Positions 13,769 through 26,427 of a stretch of 64,000 nt of DNA are shown one piece after another. The position numbers and the translations under genes were made by a program. Position 1 is the first letter of the stretch. Each line of letters begins with the position of its first letter. The notes beneath the pieces are model-generated. The model did no database searches. It was not told the DNA's origin and was given only the letters and a program-made list of their open reading frames with translations. The DNA comes from Cydia pomonella (lineage: Eukaryota > Arthropoda > Insecta > Lepidoptera > Tortricidae). The stretch is taken from assembly GCF_033807575.1 (NCBI RefSeq), contig NC_084705.1, forward strand, positions 10,224,019-10,288,018. Direction: 5' to 3'.

Positions 13769-15321
13769 TAATTACTCGACTTACGGGCCTTATCTAGTTT
13801 TAGATATTAGATCTGTTTCCAATATGATACTGATATGATACTTATCTAATGAATAAAACTATAATTGGCCTGCTACTGGCTTTTACCGCTTTATTGAATG
13901 AGTGTTCACACCTTGCCGTCATTAATTGGCCGGCACGTTGACAAGCTTCCGTTTGGTACTTAACACCTTAATATGCGCATTCTTATGTAATTTAACGAGC
14001 ATCTTTAGCTCTTGAAAGGTACTTAATTGTAGTTAATAGGGACTCGCAATAATTTTAATATTGCCTCTAAAAATACAGTAACGTATACAGTATATGACAC
14101 ACTCACAGTTCGTCTATCATCAATAAGCTCAGGTGCTTCTAGCAAACATAGTAACGCATAAGTAACTTTGTAATAGTTAATTATTTATGTTTGAATAACA
14201 AAGTTATTTATATAAAAAAAAAACTAAATTTCAACTAAAACGTAATTTTAGTAATTTATTTTAGATGTATTTAGTATTTTTTTACAATATATTTCACCAT
14301 GAATATTAGGAATATTAGCGTAGTGATTGTGTTTTAATAACATTAGATATTTTAAAGACAGGACACAGAAAAATATACGAGTAGCCTTTCCTCTGCATCT
14401 ATGATATGAATCAGCGATAAATAAATGCCAGAATAGAAGTCATGCACCCCACTATGTATAACAACTAAATCAGTAAAGCATTTTGAATTATATTTATATT
14501 CGTAATGCCGGCGTTAGAAATCATCGCCCAGGAGTTGCCATTATTTATAGGCCACACCCACTTGCATTGCTTTATGCTTTAGGTACTACTCTTTATACGT
14601 ACGTTGGAATCATTTTCTTTTTCTTCGCCGCTAAGCGCTGTTTTTCCTGGTGACGTCTCTTTTCACACGCTCGAGTCCAATTATAGCTAGTCCGTCTTGG
14701 AATATTAATCATGATGTGAACAATTTTTTCCACACTTTCAATGAACCAGGGAAATATCTTCCTGGGTCGGATAATGGGTTTACAAATCATCGTTTCAAGG
14801 TACTGGACTAATAATACCACTTTTTATAAAAATCTTGGTGGTCTGCCACGCAACACTTTCAAGACATATATTACTTTGTACATAAAAAAAATGGTCACTA
14901 AAATAAAGTGCATCTCATATAATCTGCAGCCTAATTTCTACATACACAATGAAACAAGGCTACATTTTTAATAGATTTAAATAAAAAATATTACAGAAAA
15001 ATTGATGTTTAGTGACATCGTTGTTATACTTATGAACGTATGATATATGGTATAAACTTAAGTACCATAGAAATTGAAAATAATTTAAATAAACCAATTT
15101 ACCTTAATTACTTCGCAGTATCGCACTTTTTCAGGACCCTAATTGTCCTTATCGACAACTTATATACCTACGTAAATATTTTATTATCATCATTTTTTAG
15201 TTAAAATATATGTTGATTATTTGTAAATATTTGTTGATTGATTTCAGTGAAAACAACCTTCGTAAGAAGAAAAGGTTTACATTATTTGGAATTTCTATTG
15301 AATTCCACTTTACATGCATGA
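13769..15321. other. AT-rich stretch, no gene seen
   Basis: No recognisable gene or repeat. Frames on the two strands at 14593-14971 overlap each other and have no domain signature; the minus one is lysine/arginine-rich at its end simply because the DNA there is A/T-rich. Confidence 0.5.
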
Positions 15322-15443
15322 AGTCGGTGTAAGTTAAGAAGTAAATTTTGACAGTTATGAATTGACCCTTATATATGTGAAAGGTCGCAAATATAAGGGT
15401 CAATTCATAATTGTCAAAATTTACTTCTTAACTTACACCGACT
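15322..15443. mobile_element. Hairpin MITE, 122 bp
   Basis: Two arms of about 53 bases are nearly perfect inverted copies: agtcggtgtaagttaagaag and onward to cccttatat, then the reverse complement back to cttacaccgact, with a loop of about 16 bases near 15374-15390. The arms differ at only about one position, so the element is young or has been kept similar. There is no coding capacity and no obvious target duplication. Confidence 0.8.
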
Positions 15444-15551
15444 ATATGTCTTCATATATTATTTTTAATTGCATAAAGGCACATAAACATAATGCATTTT
15501 ATAAAACATTTTAGTCGAGTGTATAAATGAAGCCTAAAATATTATTTTATT

Positions 15552-16312
15552 TAGGGTTCCGTAATCAACTAGGAACCCTTATAGTTTCGCCATGTCCGTT
15601 AAAAAAATCGTAGGAGTAGAGCTTAAGAAAGACATTAAATGAAAACTATAGCGGACATTATCAGTTTAGCTATTTTTGAGTTATCGCTAAAAGTCTCCCC
15701 TTCATAGTAAAAAGACGTACATCCACAGTTAAACGTTATTACGACATTAAATGGGTCGTTAATGTGATTTGTGTGATATAAACTCAAATTTAAGATAAAA
15801 ATATCTTATTTTACTCATTATATTTTTATTTCATATTTAATTTCTCTAAAACAGTTTCATTGGCTGTATGAGTAATGCCGTTGACTATTGGCAGTCTTAG
15901 AACGAAAGAGTAAAAAAATCAAAAGTAAGAGGCAATCCCGCAATTTTTTTAATCATATTATTTTATTGCACTCATGAACAATGCATTATGTCTAGATATT
16001 ATTGCTATACATTACATTTTCATGCTTTAATGAACAAAATCATTTTAAAATTACTGCAGTTTGCTAAAATATGTTTTTTCATCTTTCGCTATGGGATATT
16101 TATCTTTAGACATGCAAAGTGTCCGATTGCAAGTCAGCCCAAAGGAAAAATCATGGCCGTCGTCTATTACTTTAATTAGGTACTTATTATCCAAATTTGC
16201 CTATTCACTCGGGTGAAAGGTACCATTCATACCTTGGTTAACAATCTTGGGTAACTACGGAACCCTACACTGAGCCTAGCCCGACATGCTCTTGGCCGGT
16301 TATTTTTTAAAA
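15552..16312 (+). repeat. 'gttccgta' lepidopteran repeat, degenerate
   Basis: The left end 'tagggttccgtaatcaacta' with 'ggaacccttatagtttcgcc' and the right end 'ctacggaaccctacactgag' with 'gacatgctcttggccggtta' (16255-16305) are the two characteristic ends of an abundant lepidopteran repeat as I remember it. The interior (about 15650-16180) is diverged and AT-rich. The frame at 15988-16179 lies inside it and is not a gene. Confidence 0.6.
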
Positions 16313-19300
16313 TTTTACTAAACCGTAAACTCTACACTTTGACATATGAGAATGTTTAGCCTGAAAAATGTACTTTACGAAACATTTCTGAAAAACACAA
16401 GTCATGAACATTTAGTCAAACACTTACCAAAACATTAAGTCATGGAACTTCAAACATGTTGGTGTTGTTGGTCTCGCTTACGGTCAAGATAAATTAAGAT
16501 TTGATAACAAAATGTAGATTTTATCGACCGTAAAGCAATCAAATCTAATTAATATTATAAGATCTAAACTATGTAAGGTTTTTATCAATTGCTCTACTCC
16601 TTTGTTCCTTTAAGTATCCCTACTAATATTGTAATGATGAAATGGTTTATGGTTTCGTTTATATTTTTTTTACAATTAGTAGATGTGAATGTGACCTATA
16701 TTTTCATGGAAAATGGAAATGTATTTTTTACATTACTCGTGAGAACCCCTACAACTGATGTGAAAATAATTTTCCCGCAGTCCGTCAGCTCAGTAGTAGT
16801 CAGTAGCCGTGAAAAACTCCGAATAGACTCCGGTAACTAATAAACTGTGTAACATTGTTTGGCGTTTAGCATCGCCCGTCGGAGGCTATTTTATTCTGCC
16901 GGCTAATTTATTTAAGGTTGTGATTAGGAGTAGTTAAGTATGAAATAATTTTCCCGTAAACCCATCGGATGCCTACCTGCGTTCATTGCATCTACCTAAT
17001 TGCTTTGTAATTATCTGCTATTGAAAGGCGTATGCAATATGCCGCGCAGAAGAGTCTACGAAAATGTATAGACAATGTCAACCATAAGTACCTACCTACT
17101 GGATTTTGATATCACGGAAAGTATTTTTACATAATTTAATGTATATTAACCATAGCTATCCAAATCAAACATAGGGGGTTTGATTTTTTCGAAAATCTTT
17201 CTTAAATTAGGAGCGAAAAATTATTTCTTTTTAAAATTAGGAGCGAAATACAGATTTCATATAAATATTGAAATGCTTTATTAATTAAAAAATTGAAAAA
17301 AGTTAAACGTAAGGCATAACGTGGTTATATCAACCAACAACAAATTGTGTCAACATATTTTCAATAATGTTAATATCCAGATAGGTAAATGAGGACTTCG
17401 TTTGCATGAAAAGACGATTTTGTGCGGGTCCTCCACTTTCGTCTTAACTGGACTTAAAATTAAATTAAACAAGTAAAACTAGTTTTTATTTTTTATACCC
17501 AATCACGGTTTTTTTGTACGTGTATACGTAGCACCTATTACTCCTTGAAACATACAGATAGTCTATATCACCCGAGTTATAAAAAGAAGAATCGATTGAC
17601 ACATTGATTATGTAGTTCGCTATACTTCAAGGCCCTTTTAGCGTGCACCCTAACATCACACACCTCTATAAGCCAATGGACCCCGAGGTAATTAAAATCG
17701 CAAGGAATCTGTGGTGGCGTCTGCCATTTCAACGCAAAGGCGAAATCAATTAAAATTCTCGCAAACGGAAATTTGCACGGCGGCCAAAGTAATGTCACTC
17801 AAGCCAACATTTGCATTCCCACAGTAAAATTTAAGATTCGCGTTAAAACCGTGACGTTAAGTAAGTACGTATCCCGTTCATTTTGAAATAAATTACAGGA
17901 TATAACGGAATATTGTAACATAATTTTGATAGGGGTGGTCATGGATCCTTTCAATACCTATACATGTCCAGATGAAGCAATTTTGATCTGGTCAGTTTTT
18001 CATGTGGTTCTCGATAAATCAGACTAGTTTCTAACTTGAACACGCCTTGACGTAACCGATGTATTTTATAAGCCAATCCAACTTTTTATCGACGCGTTCA
18101 ATATAGTACTTACATCATAAAATGATGGAATAATACTTCTTTTAACGCTGCTCGTACTTATGTAGTTATTACAAAATATCGTTTAGAGCACTTACGCAGT
18201 AAAATCTAAAGTCGTTCACATTCTTTTAAAGTAATCTACGAAGTAAATTTATTTCGCTTAGTTTTATTATAAAATAAGACGATGAAGCTTGATTTGCTGT
18301 TGGTTAACTTAATAAAAAAGTTATGATTATTAACCTGTTTTTAAATATAAAAAAAACCGTTACGTTGACTGACAAATAATAGTTTAACAGTCCACTGTTG
18401 AGATTTACAGATCTTATTATTAATGTCAAACAATATATTTTTAGATGCTGACTTGATTTTTTATTGACGCTTAAATGTCGATATATTTACAGGGTTATCT
18501 ATACCTTCCTATTGGGTTTTTCTATTGAGCGGAGAGGCTTCCGAGCCAGGAGCCCGACCCGGGGTGTATAGCCTGCAATTAGGAAGAGCGTAGTGAATTG
18601 ACTAAACTTGCTAGACATGATTTTAACAAGAGTTTGCGTCGTGCCTACTTTCTAACTTTTACAAGATTCAGTTGTATTATTAAGAAATGTAAGACACAAT
18701 ATTATTGGCTTTTGAATCTTTAGATGATGTATTCGAAATTAAAAAAATAGATACCTATTTAGTGTAAATGTAAATACTTTTTAGTTCATACGAGAACAAA
18801 ACTCGTTTTAAAGCCAATTTTCACGGCACCATTGTCTCTTCTTGACAGCAGTTTTGAATACAAATAGTTGAATGTCGAAAGTCGGATATGCTGAATAAGA
18901 CATCGTCATAATATAAGCTTTATATGTGACATGGCACGTGGAACTAAAACCTTTCAGAGAATAAGTTACCTTGTGTCTTTGTTTTTACTCATCGGTGTCT
19001 TGAATACCTTCCGAAAAATATCGTACCTAGCTGGCCAAAAGACTGACGTGTCTGAGCAGCCGTGGTGTTTTAATGATAACAAGACGAAAGCTTACGACCG
19101 TACGGCTCCCTGATAGTAAATGTTCACTATATAGTAGCGGCAAATTATATATCTATTGTTTTTTATACATTCGCATTTTTTTTATAAATTTCCCAAAAAA
19201 GGCTCTAGCGATTTCAATGAAATTTACAATGTAAACAACAATTCGATCAAACTATAGTTCGTTTTTAAAATAATTAACTTGCCAGAGTTTTCACAGTATT

Positions 19301-19436
19301 AAATTGTATTATACTGGTAGAATTATATTGGTGGTTTATTAAATTGTAAAGTAATGATACAATTTTATTGTTGGTAAAATTGGCTTTAAGTGTTTTCAAA
19401 GAAGAAATTCAATATTTATAGCATACATTAATTGGT
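16313..19436. other. AT-rich stretch, no gene seen
   Basis: No exon recognised. A short local duplication occurs at about 17208-17250, where 'aaattaggagcgaaa' appears twice 36 bases apart. A GC-richer piece at about 18525-18590 (gagaggcttccgagccagga) looks like part of an interspersed repeat but I cannot name it. Frames of 60-83 codons (for example 16589-16840, 17577-17798) show no family features. Confidence 0.5.
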
Positions 19437-19480
19437 AGGTGTGAAGTCCCCAATTCGCATTGTGCTAACGTGGCTGCCTA
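19437..19480 (+). repeat. Fragment of a LINE/SINE 3' repeat
   Basis: The words 'aggtgtgaagtccccaattc' and 'gcattgtgctaacgtgg' match, from memory, a widespread lepidopteran repeat segment that normally continues into 'agcagtgggac'. Here the match fades after about 45 bases, so it is a remnant. The assignment is by recall only. Confidence 0.4.
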
Positions 19481-19545
19481 GTGCCTACGTTGCCAGGTGC
19501 AGTCGGTCGTAAGCGAATATATATGGTCGTGATGACGATGCAATA

Positions 19546-21969
19546 ATTGTTCCGATAATATAAAGTCTAATTTCACGATTTTTCGAATGAATGCCTGCAA
19601 AAAACAGCAGAATGATAGATTTTTTGCCGCCACTGTAAACGATTTCAGTTCCAGTATACATATAAATAATTCTAAATTGACTTTATGGTTTAGAAAAAAA
19701 AATAGCTATAATAACTTTGGCAATAAAGATTTTTTGTTACCTATATCCAAACAATAAATATAGGTTATCACTGCCACATTTGCCATGATAGATAATATTC
19801 ATTCACTTGATTAAATTTTCTCTGACGGAAATTCCCAAACATTACGGTTATGATTACGAATATTTGTCCCAAATGTTAACATTTGTATGGACCCATTAGT
19901 CATCCTTTCCAATTGTGTTCTTGGGTTCTCATAATCATTTTAATTCAGCTGGTTTAGATGTCTACAACAGTTAGACCGAAATTTGTGGAATTATAACAGT
20001 ATACTTATTACGGACAATGTTTGACTAATCTTTGTAAATTTACTCAGTGAATAAATAAGTACATTTACGTGAAAGCCGGTCAAATCTTCTCTACTCGTGT
20101 GACTCACGTTTGTTGACATGCTCCTGTTGAAAGTTTCCTTAATCGAATCAAGTGTGAACACATATCAATTTCACTTTTCCCTCATCTCGTGTGCATGCGC
20201 ATCACGATTGAGGGCGCTGGTGCACGTGTCCGCCGCCTCGACACTACCGAAACTGACGTATGTCGCTCGGTAATAACACGCCAACTTATGCGCTTCCCTT
20301 AAATTACTTCATTGTGAAAACATAGTGATCCATAGTGAGACATAGTGGTTTCATAGTGATAATGTAGTTAAAGATACGTAAAATAAAGTTGTTTATATGT
20401 TATGTACTATCTAATGTTAACGTGTGGCACCAACAAACTACCACCTACCACTGGAAATCGAATACACTCGTAAGTACCCGCCCGTAAAGTAATCTTGTTA
20501 ATTGTAAGTTTGAGTAAATCTTAGTTAACACTCGTAATATTCTAGATTTTCCAAAAAGAGTTATAAAGATAATGAACGCTATCAGCCATAGTTGTGCGAT
20601 TCAAAGTTATTCAGACAGAAGGAACTGCGCAATAAATGACAGGAAGACGATTCGAGCTTTACGAGCGAAGATATAACACATCCAATTGGCAGTTCAACAA
20701 TTTAACGGCATATTGCTTTAGAGTCGAAAATTAAGCCGGTAGGTTTTAACCAACGTTGTTTAGGTTTAATTAGATTTGTTGTGGTACAATTTCTTCTCAT
20801 TAATTTTAACACGGGCGGGTTGGAAACTCGCGCGACATTTCCATAGTTTTGCGCAGGCATGAAACTGAATTACCATATGCAAAGCGTTTATCACTGCTTA
20901 GCCGCGGCATTTAGTTAGCGCTCTGTTCCGGCTGCTTGGAAATTTGCTCACTTACGTGGCCTCTAGTTTACATCGCAATCGTATGCGAGTGCAACTGAAT
21001 TTCTCTGGTAATCCGAGAACTGGTTGATACAGAGTCGATGATTGTTAAGTATTTGAGTCTAATGTACCGATACGATACTATTTCGATAACAGGTAACAAC
21101 ACTAGTGTGTGTGTTACCTGTTATCGTGCCTATTTTATGTGCTAAAAGTGTGAGGTCATTTTAGTATCCAATCTGTAACATGCAAGTTTACAATATGCTA
21201 GAATAACTCGTATTATTTTTCACTAAAAGGGACTTAATCATGTATAAATAAATATAAAAAATACCTCTGACGAAGACGACTCTGTCTTCGTGGTGCCGGA
21301 GAAAGACTGGCTAAAGTTGACATCCACATATTCTAGCTGCGCGAGTTTTTCGAACTACCCGCAAAAGATCTTGTACATTTGGCACACTAGGCTTGTCACT
21401 CGGTTAGCACTCGCGATATCCGGTTTTTCAAGTAATTCTTAAGTGTATACGCATGTATACGCGTACCGATCTTGAGTCATAAATATTAATTTAAAAATAT
21501 ATGTACGCGGGCATCTGGCGAAAAGTATGTATGTAGATGTACATACATCATGAATATTTATCACACAGGAAAATTATTTAAAAAGATTAAAAAACAAATT
21601 CATACTCACTTGTACAAAAAAAAAACAAAAAAGAAATATGAAAAAAATACAACACTGTCTATCACTCTGTCTGTCACCAGAACTGCCGTCAGCAAGAAGA
21701 AAGACGCAATTGACATGAAGTTGAATCCGAGAAAATAAATATTGAAACTCCAAAGCTAAAACTTTTGTTGTGACTGTACATAATGACGTGAAAACATTTT
21801 GTTTGTTGATCACGGCAACATAAATCACTTTATTTTTTTTAAATTGATAGTTACGCCCTTCTTCCTACTGACGGCAGAGAAATCGCCATTTGGATATGGC
21901 AAGTCATATTTTCTATCTACTCGTAAATAAAAATATTGTTGCCAAAATGCCACAATGTGGAAGTTGTCT
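19546..21969. other. Mostly unknown sequence with two small repeats
   Basis: No gene seen. At about 20314-20364 the word 'catagtg' recurs four times within 50 bases (catagtgatc, catagtgaga, catagtggtt, catagtgata). A CpG-richer patch lies at about 20205-20275. A short palindrome is at 21084-21126. The frames on both strands at 21550-21828 arise from an A/T-rich, lysine-coding run and are not genes. Confidence 0.45.
21084..21126. repeat. Short palindrome, 43 bp
   Basis: The arm cgataacaggtaaca is repeated as its inverse tgttacctgttatcg after a centre of about 13 bases made of ac/gt steps. It could form a hairpin. It is too short to call a MITE and there is no tail of T residues that would suggest a small RNA terminator. 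Confidence 0.55.
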
Positions 21970-22060
21970 CTTGTGTTGCAGGCGTCCATGGGCTACGGCG
22001 ACTGCTTACCATCAAGCGGGCCATATGCTTGTTTGCCAGCGACGTGGTATTTAAAAAAAT
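21970..22060 (+). mobile_element. 3' end of a LINE or SINE
   Basis: The stretch 'tgcaggcgtccatgggctac', 'gactgcttaccatcaagcgg' and 'atgcttgtttgccagcgacg' followed by 'tggtatttaaaaaaa' is the characteristic 3' terminus of an abundant lepidopteran retroposon family, with its A-rich tail. The 5' part is missing, as is normal for target-primed insertion. The same family's more internal part occurs at 28741-29003. A frame of 74 codons that starts upstream and crosses it is accidental. Confidence 0.7.
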
Positions 22061-23020
22061 GCCCCTCACTTGCCCTGCATAAGGCAGTGCATAAGGGTGG
22101 TTTCAGAGTAGCATTTTATACGCGCGTACGCGCATATAGATCAATTGTAGGGAAAAGTAACGCACATGTAAGCACGTAAAAACCAAATGAAAGGAAATGT
22201 ATCAAATGTAACGCGCATGTAAGCTCGTAACGCCGAAACGACCGTATACGCACAGAAAAATACACTCGTTGATAACCGCCCTAACATATTGCGCTAAATC
22301 ATTTGCTGACGTAGTTTGCCAATACCGTATGAAAATCCATAGCAGGCATAAAACACGCGCGCAGCCAAAATGCGGTCTTATTCTCAGCATAAGGACTAGG
22401 TAACTAGGTATATCTTCATGTTTGAAAAATAAAAAAATGAAATATGTTAGACTTATAGATTACCATCTATGGCAAGTCACGGCGTATAAAAACAGACACT
22501 ATAAAGCCTGATGGAATTAAATACCCATCATGCTGTTAATAATATTCCTTGCCGCCCGCTGCCGCCTGAATGGACTTATGAGTGATCGCGTGGCTGCATT
22601 GGGAGTAAATTAATCTGCATACTCACTAAGGATCCCTAGGGGTGGCTATTAACTGACATTCAGTTTTGTACGGACAAGTATATTATTAAGTAATTTTTTA
22701 CTTTCGCTTATGTAAATGCTAGTGTACAGAATACAGCTCAAATTACTGCCAGCCACCAAACAGCCCAAGCAGTGTTGTATATAAACTTTAAACGGGTCCG
22801 GCTAAATCGTTAACTTATGAAATGCTCTAATATTCGTTTTAAACATATCGTTGGTAATACATACATAAAATGAACACCTTGTGTCAATAAAATCATGAAA
22901 CTCGTTTGAATAGTTTTACAATCACAATAATTCTTAAACACAGGTTATAATAATGTAAAAGAAAACAGGCACATTTTATTTTTTGTTATCTTTTAACTAA
23001 TGCCTATTAAAACAACTTCA
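22061..23020. other. No gene; some CpG-rich repeat-like words
   Basis: At 22110-22240 related words recur ('acgcacatgtaagcacgta' and 'acgcgcatgtaagctcgta'), 60 bases apart, which suggests a small internal duplication or an interspersed repeat. The remainder to 23020 is AT-rich and unrecognised. The minus-strand frame 22202-22390 has no domain features. Confidence 0.4.
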
Positions 23021-23033
23021 ATTGTCAACAAAT

Positions 23034-23054
23034 GTGTTTCTTTTTCAGGTAAGT
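23034..23054 (+). promoter_or_regulatory. Candidate recursive splice site (ratchet point)
   Basis: The sequence 'gtttctttttcag' is directly followed by 'gtaagt', so an ideal 3' splice site (acceptor ends 23048) abuts an ideal 5' splice site (donor begins 23049). This juxtaposition, pyrimidine tract-CAG|GTAAGT, is the consensus for recursive splicing known from long Drosophila introns. A plausible branch point, ctaat, is at about 22997-23001, some 48 bases upstream. It is the best such match that I found on either strand of the window. If real, the window lies in an intron of a plus-strand gene longer than the window itself. Confidence 0.35.
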
Positions 23055-23108
23055 TCCCGATGACATTGTGCTTTCCAATTAAAATGCGCTACGAACAGTG
23101 GCAATGGG
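23049..23108 (+). other. Possible 60-base cryptic or recursive-splicing exon
   Basis: Between the acceptor ending at 23048 and a second strong donor (ggg|gtaagt, GT at 23109) lie exactly 60 bases. One frame is open throughout: from 23051 it reads KFPMTLCFPIKMRYEQWQW, then joins the donor. The other two frames contain stops at 23050 and 23061. I recognise no protein family. A length divisible by three and two good splice signals are compatible with a micro-exon. They are also what a recursive-splicing 'RS exon' looks like, which is normally skipped after definition. With no flanking exon visible this remains a guess. Confidence 0.2.
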
Positions 23109-24409
23109 GTAAGTATTTACATACCTTGTTTTGATATGAAATTTTCATATTTAATTGTTATCCGTTAAAAACAACATTTAGCACTTTTAGATTTAATTCC
23201 ATAGTCACCGTTTTTATTGTTATCAATTGATCAAAAGATGTTGTCCTAGAACAGAATCATGAGTACATATTAATTTCCTTAGAACACTGCATGGCTCATC
23301 ATTGTTGTAGATAAACATTATTTATTTTGTTTGTAGTTAAGCTTTGTGTGTGGCTTTGAATAGTTTCTGTCACCGTTTTTCTCCCAAATCCTAGAAGTTT
23401 TCTATTAATTATGTTTTCATCGCACTTGTTCGAAAAAGATCTTATTTCATGCAGGTGTGCTGAACGACAAAAGCCTAATTTGTTCCCGCGGGAGTTATGG
23501 ATTGTGAAAAAAAAACTATAACTCCCTAGGGATTTTTAAATTATGTCACTTATTCATGCAAACCTGTGCCTTCGATGCCACACCTGCCAAGAAATGACAA
23601 AATGGCAGACGAATGTTTAATATGTTACCATATTTAAGAATTATTTCGCTTAAAATTTAGTTTTTTCTTCGCAATTGTGATGAAAAGCATTGTGTGTAAC
23701 TCCGGGGGTAAGAATATTGCAAACTCGGGTCTTTAATTCCCACCACAATTACCACCCTCGTATCCAATATTTCACTTACCCCCCTCGTTGTACAATGTAC
23801 TAATATTGGTCTTTATGCATATCCGATTACGTTTTATGTGTTGTAGTTATTTTAGTATTATTTTCAGTTATACGTTTGGGGCGCCATAGCTAGAGTTATA
23901 TATCTTAATTATAGTGCGTCTGTTAAGGCACGATTATAACATCAGCGCTCAACAGCGCGATAAATAGTTTGTCACTATTGTAACAAGGGAGATAACTATC
24001 TTTACTGCGGTTCTCACGGCGGCAGCAACATACGTTATACACTTATACTTTATACACTATTCGTGTGTCATTTGCGACGCACAACGCAAGTATTTATTCA
24101 AGCAACTGGTACCGTTATCACTTAGACACGTACAAACTGTTCTGGACAAATTTAGTCCACTTTCCATTTTTTACATGTCGTTTTCTTGAACTCGCTTAGG
24201 TGCAGACTGTTAGCATAGTAAAAATGTAACTAGGACCTTAAGACAGTAGGAGACTAACCGTTGGAAAAGTTGAACAATGTCTCATAATTTTATTCAAGTT
24301 ACGTAAGTATAATTTACACTACCTATAATGATAATATAATAAGTGCAGAAGGGGCACAGTTGTGGTTGTTACTAATAGTCCTACATACTTGTAGCACAAT
24401 ACGGCGTTT
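23109..24409. other. AT-rich stretch, no gene seen
   Basis: No exon, RNA gene or clear repeat recognised. Short GC-richer words near 23700-23770 ('actccgggggtaag') occur, but nothing can be delimited. Confidence 0.5.
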
Positions 24410-24970
24410 CGTTAACAAAAGATTTTCTTTGGCAGGGTTGGTCCTTAGTACCCAAGGATGGACTTAGAAGTGGAGCCACCTAGATTTTTGATTTAAATTT
24501 TTAGGGGAGGGGGGCTCTCAACCTTAGCTTGATATCTATACCATTTAAGCTACTAGGCCAAGTTTGGTATCGTTTTCGCATAAATCGGAGATGACGAATT
24601 CATTTATGGTATCATACCTATAGGTATTGACACTATTCCGAACTAAAAACATGTAAAATAAAATTAGTTTTTAATTTTTTTTAATTCCTTTCAACTGATA
24701 AACCGCTGAACCAATTTTGTTGATACTGACATAATTTGTGTCTCGGGGAAAAACTATGCTGAGTTTTTATTCCAAAAATTATCCCTTACGGGGGTGAAAA
24801 GGAAGGTGGAAGTTTGTATGGGGAATCAATAACCGCTGTACTGATTTAAATGAAATCTACGTCCAGTTACATTCTTTGATTTAGTTTAAAATCATACCAA
24901 ACTTTACTTTAAACCTAAACCGCTGGGAACTGCATCAAAAATCTGGATGGCTCCTTTCCTGAAATACATC
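24410..24970. repeat. Diverged interspersed repeat
   Basis: Words such as 'taaaccgctgaaccaatttt', 'gggggtgaaaaggaaggtgg', 'aagtttgtatggggaatca' and 'ggatggctccttt' are typical of long lepidopteran dispersed repeats that resemble the region at 50050-50410. The ends are not visible and no coding capacity is present. Class is unknown; a Helitron or a LINE untranslated region are both possible. Confidence 0.45.
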
Positions 24971-25015
24971 TTAGGAACACAAAGATTAATTGGCTTGCGT
25001 TTCTTGTCTGCTGCG

Positions 25016-25080
25016 TAGGCGGGTGGTAGCTCAGATGACAGAGCACTGTAATTGTGGTCGTGGCTTCAAGTCCCACCAAG
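25016..25080 (+). mobile_element. tRNA-derived SINE head or tRNA relic
   Basis: An RNA polymerase III A box (tagctcagatga, 25027-25038) and a B-box-like motif (gcttcaagtcc, 25063-25073) are spaced as in a tRNA. The D arm (gctc..gagc) and T stem (gtgg..ccac) can pair, but the anticodon arm is too short for a functional tRNA. It is therefore a SINE promoter head or a decayed tRNA copy. The sequence after it (to about 25150) ends in T/A-rich runs. Confidence 0.55.
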
Positions 25081-25150
25081 AATGAATTTTTTAGAAACTC
25101 GAAAAAACATCTTAACTTTTATTCATGATGTTTTTTTTATAAAAAAAAAT

Positions 25151-26427
25151 CACCCCACACATTAAGGAGTGTCTCCTGAGCTCCCTTTCTTTAAGATTAT
25201 GATCGTTTCGTACGGTAAATATTTAGCTTACCTATGTATATTTGCCAGCATGCGGCTCTGTTTAGGTAGGTAAGTAATTAAATTATTCAAATCCTTTTTG
25301 AATGCAGTATTTGCCTTTAAAACAAGTTTATCGCCTTAAAGCTCGCAATTTCCTCACCGGCAAATTTTGAATGCTCACAGCCAATAGTCATAGCTATGAA
25401 GGAAATATTTACACTAAGCGTAGATATAAATCCCATTTTACAGAAGTCGTACACGCTATGCTGTCATCTTAGTCTTATTTTCACTCCTTACACGGTTGAG
25501 TAGACCTCCTTTCAAGATACATCCAACGCCCAAGAAAAATTAATCAAAATTGTTGTTTTCTACACTACACCAATAACGGACGGCGGCTTGGTCATTATTG
25601 ACTTTTAAATTAAACTTGGCCGAGAAGTTGCAGTTATTCCTACAGCGCGTTCAAGTTATCATGAATATGCACTCAAACCTAAAATGCTCACGCACACCTG
25701 GGGGCTCGATTTACGATCGTGAAGCTTTTAATTTAATACCTTTTAATCGCTCGCATATTTACAACTACTCTACAATGTATTTTAGTCGTTGTTAAGGTCG
25801 AAAAAATGACCTTAATCTACTAATAACCACTGCATGGAACCTATCTTTAACGGTCTAATGTATTAACCAAATGGACTTGAGCGGAAGTATAAAATGCCAC
25901 ACCTCTTGGCGATATCTTTGAATCGCGGCCCAATTGCCATAAATGTGCATTAGTAACCATTAGGCATTTTTATAGGTGTTAAATTACTACTGCAAATTTC
26001 AGTGACACAGAACCATACCTAAAAATAATGCAACGCATTCAATCATATAGTGCAATTTTCTGTTCCATGTCAGATAATAATAGAAATCAATCGAAGTTAG
26101 GAGAGCAGTGGGAAAAAAACCGCTAACCGAACTTTGTGGTCCGGTGGATCGTCGACTCATTCATTACCGGAGCCGTGTGGTTGAGTTATTTAATAAAAAC
26201 GTTACTCCGGCACTCGAGACCGCATTACGGACAACGGACCGCATTGTCTTTCGGAGACACCATTCGGTGCAAATTGACTAGTAATGCTTATCAACGTCCG
26301 GCCTTGAACTCTTGTCAAGTTCAACATTAACAACAATAGAAACATTTATGAATGGGAAACACCTCGGTGGAGTATAAATAACCGATAGTTTTAATGTAAA
26401 AAAAACTGTTTATTGTTAAAATCGAAC
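25151..26427. other. No gene seen
   Basis: AT-rich, with no recognisable exon or repeat. A GC-richer, complex piece at about 26130-26320 gives a 64-codon frame without domain features. Confidence 0.5.

Noticed and set aside
25016..25080. Functional tRNA gene
   Set aside because: A and B boxes are present but the anticodon arm is too short and the acceptor stem does not pair; called a SINE head or relic.
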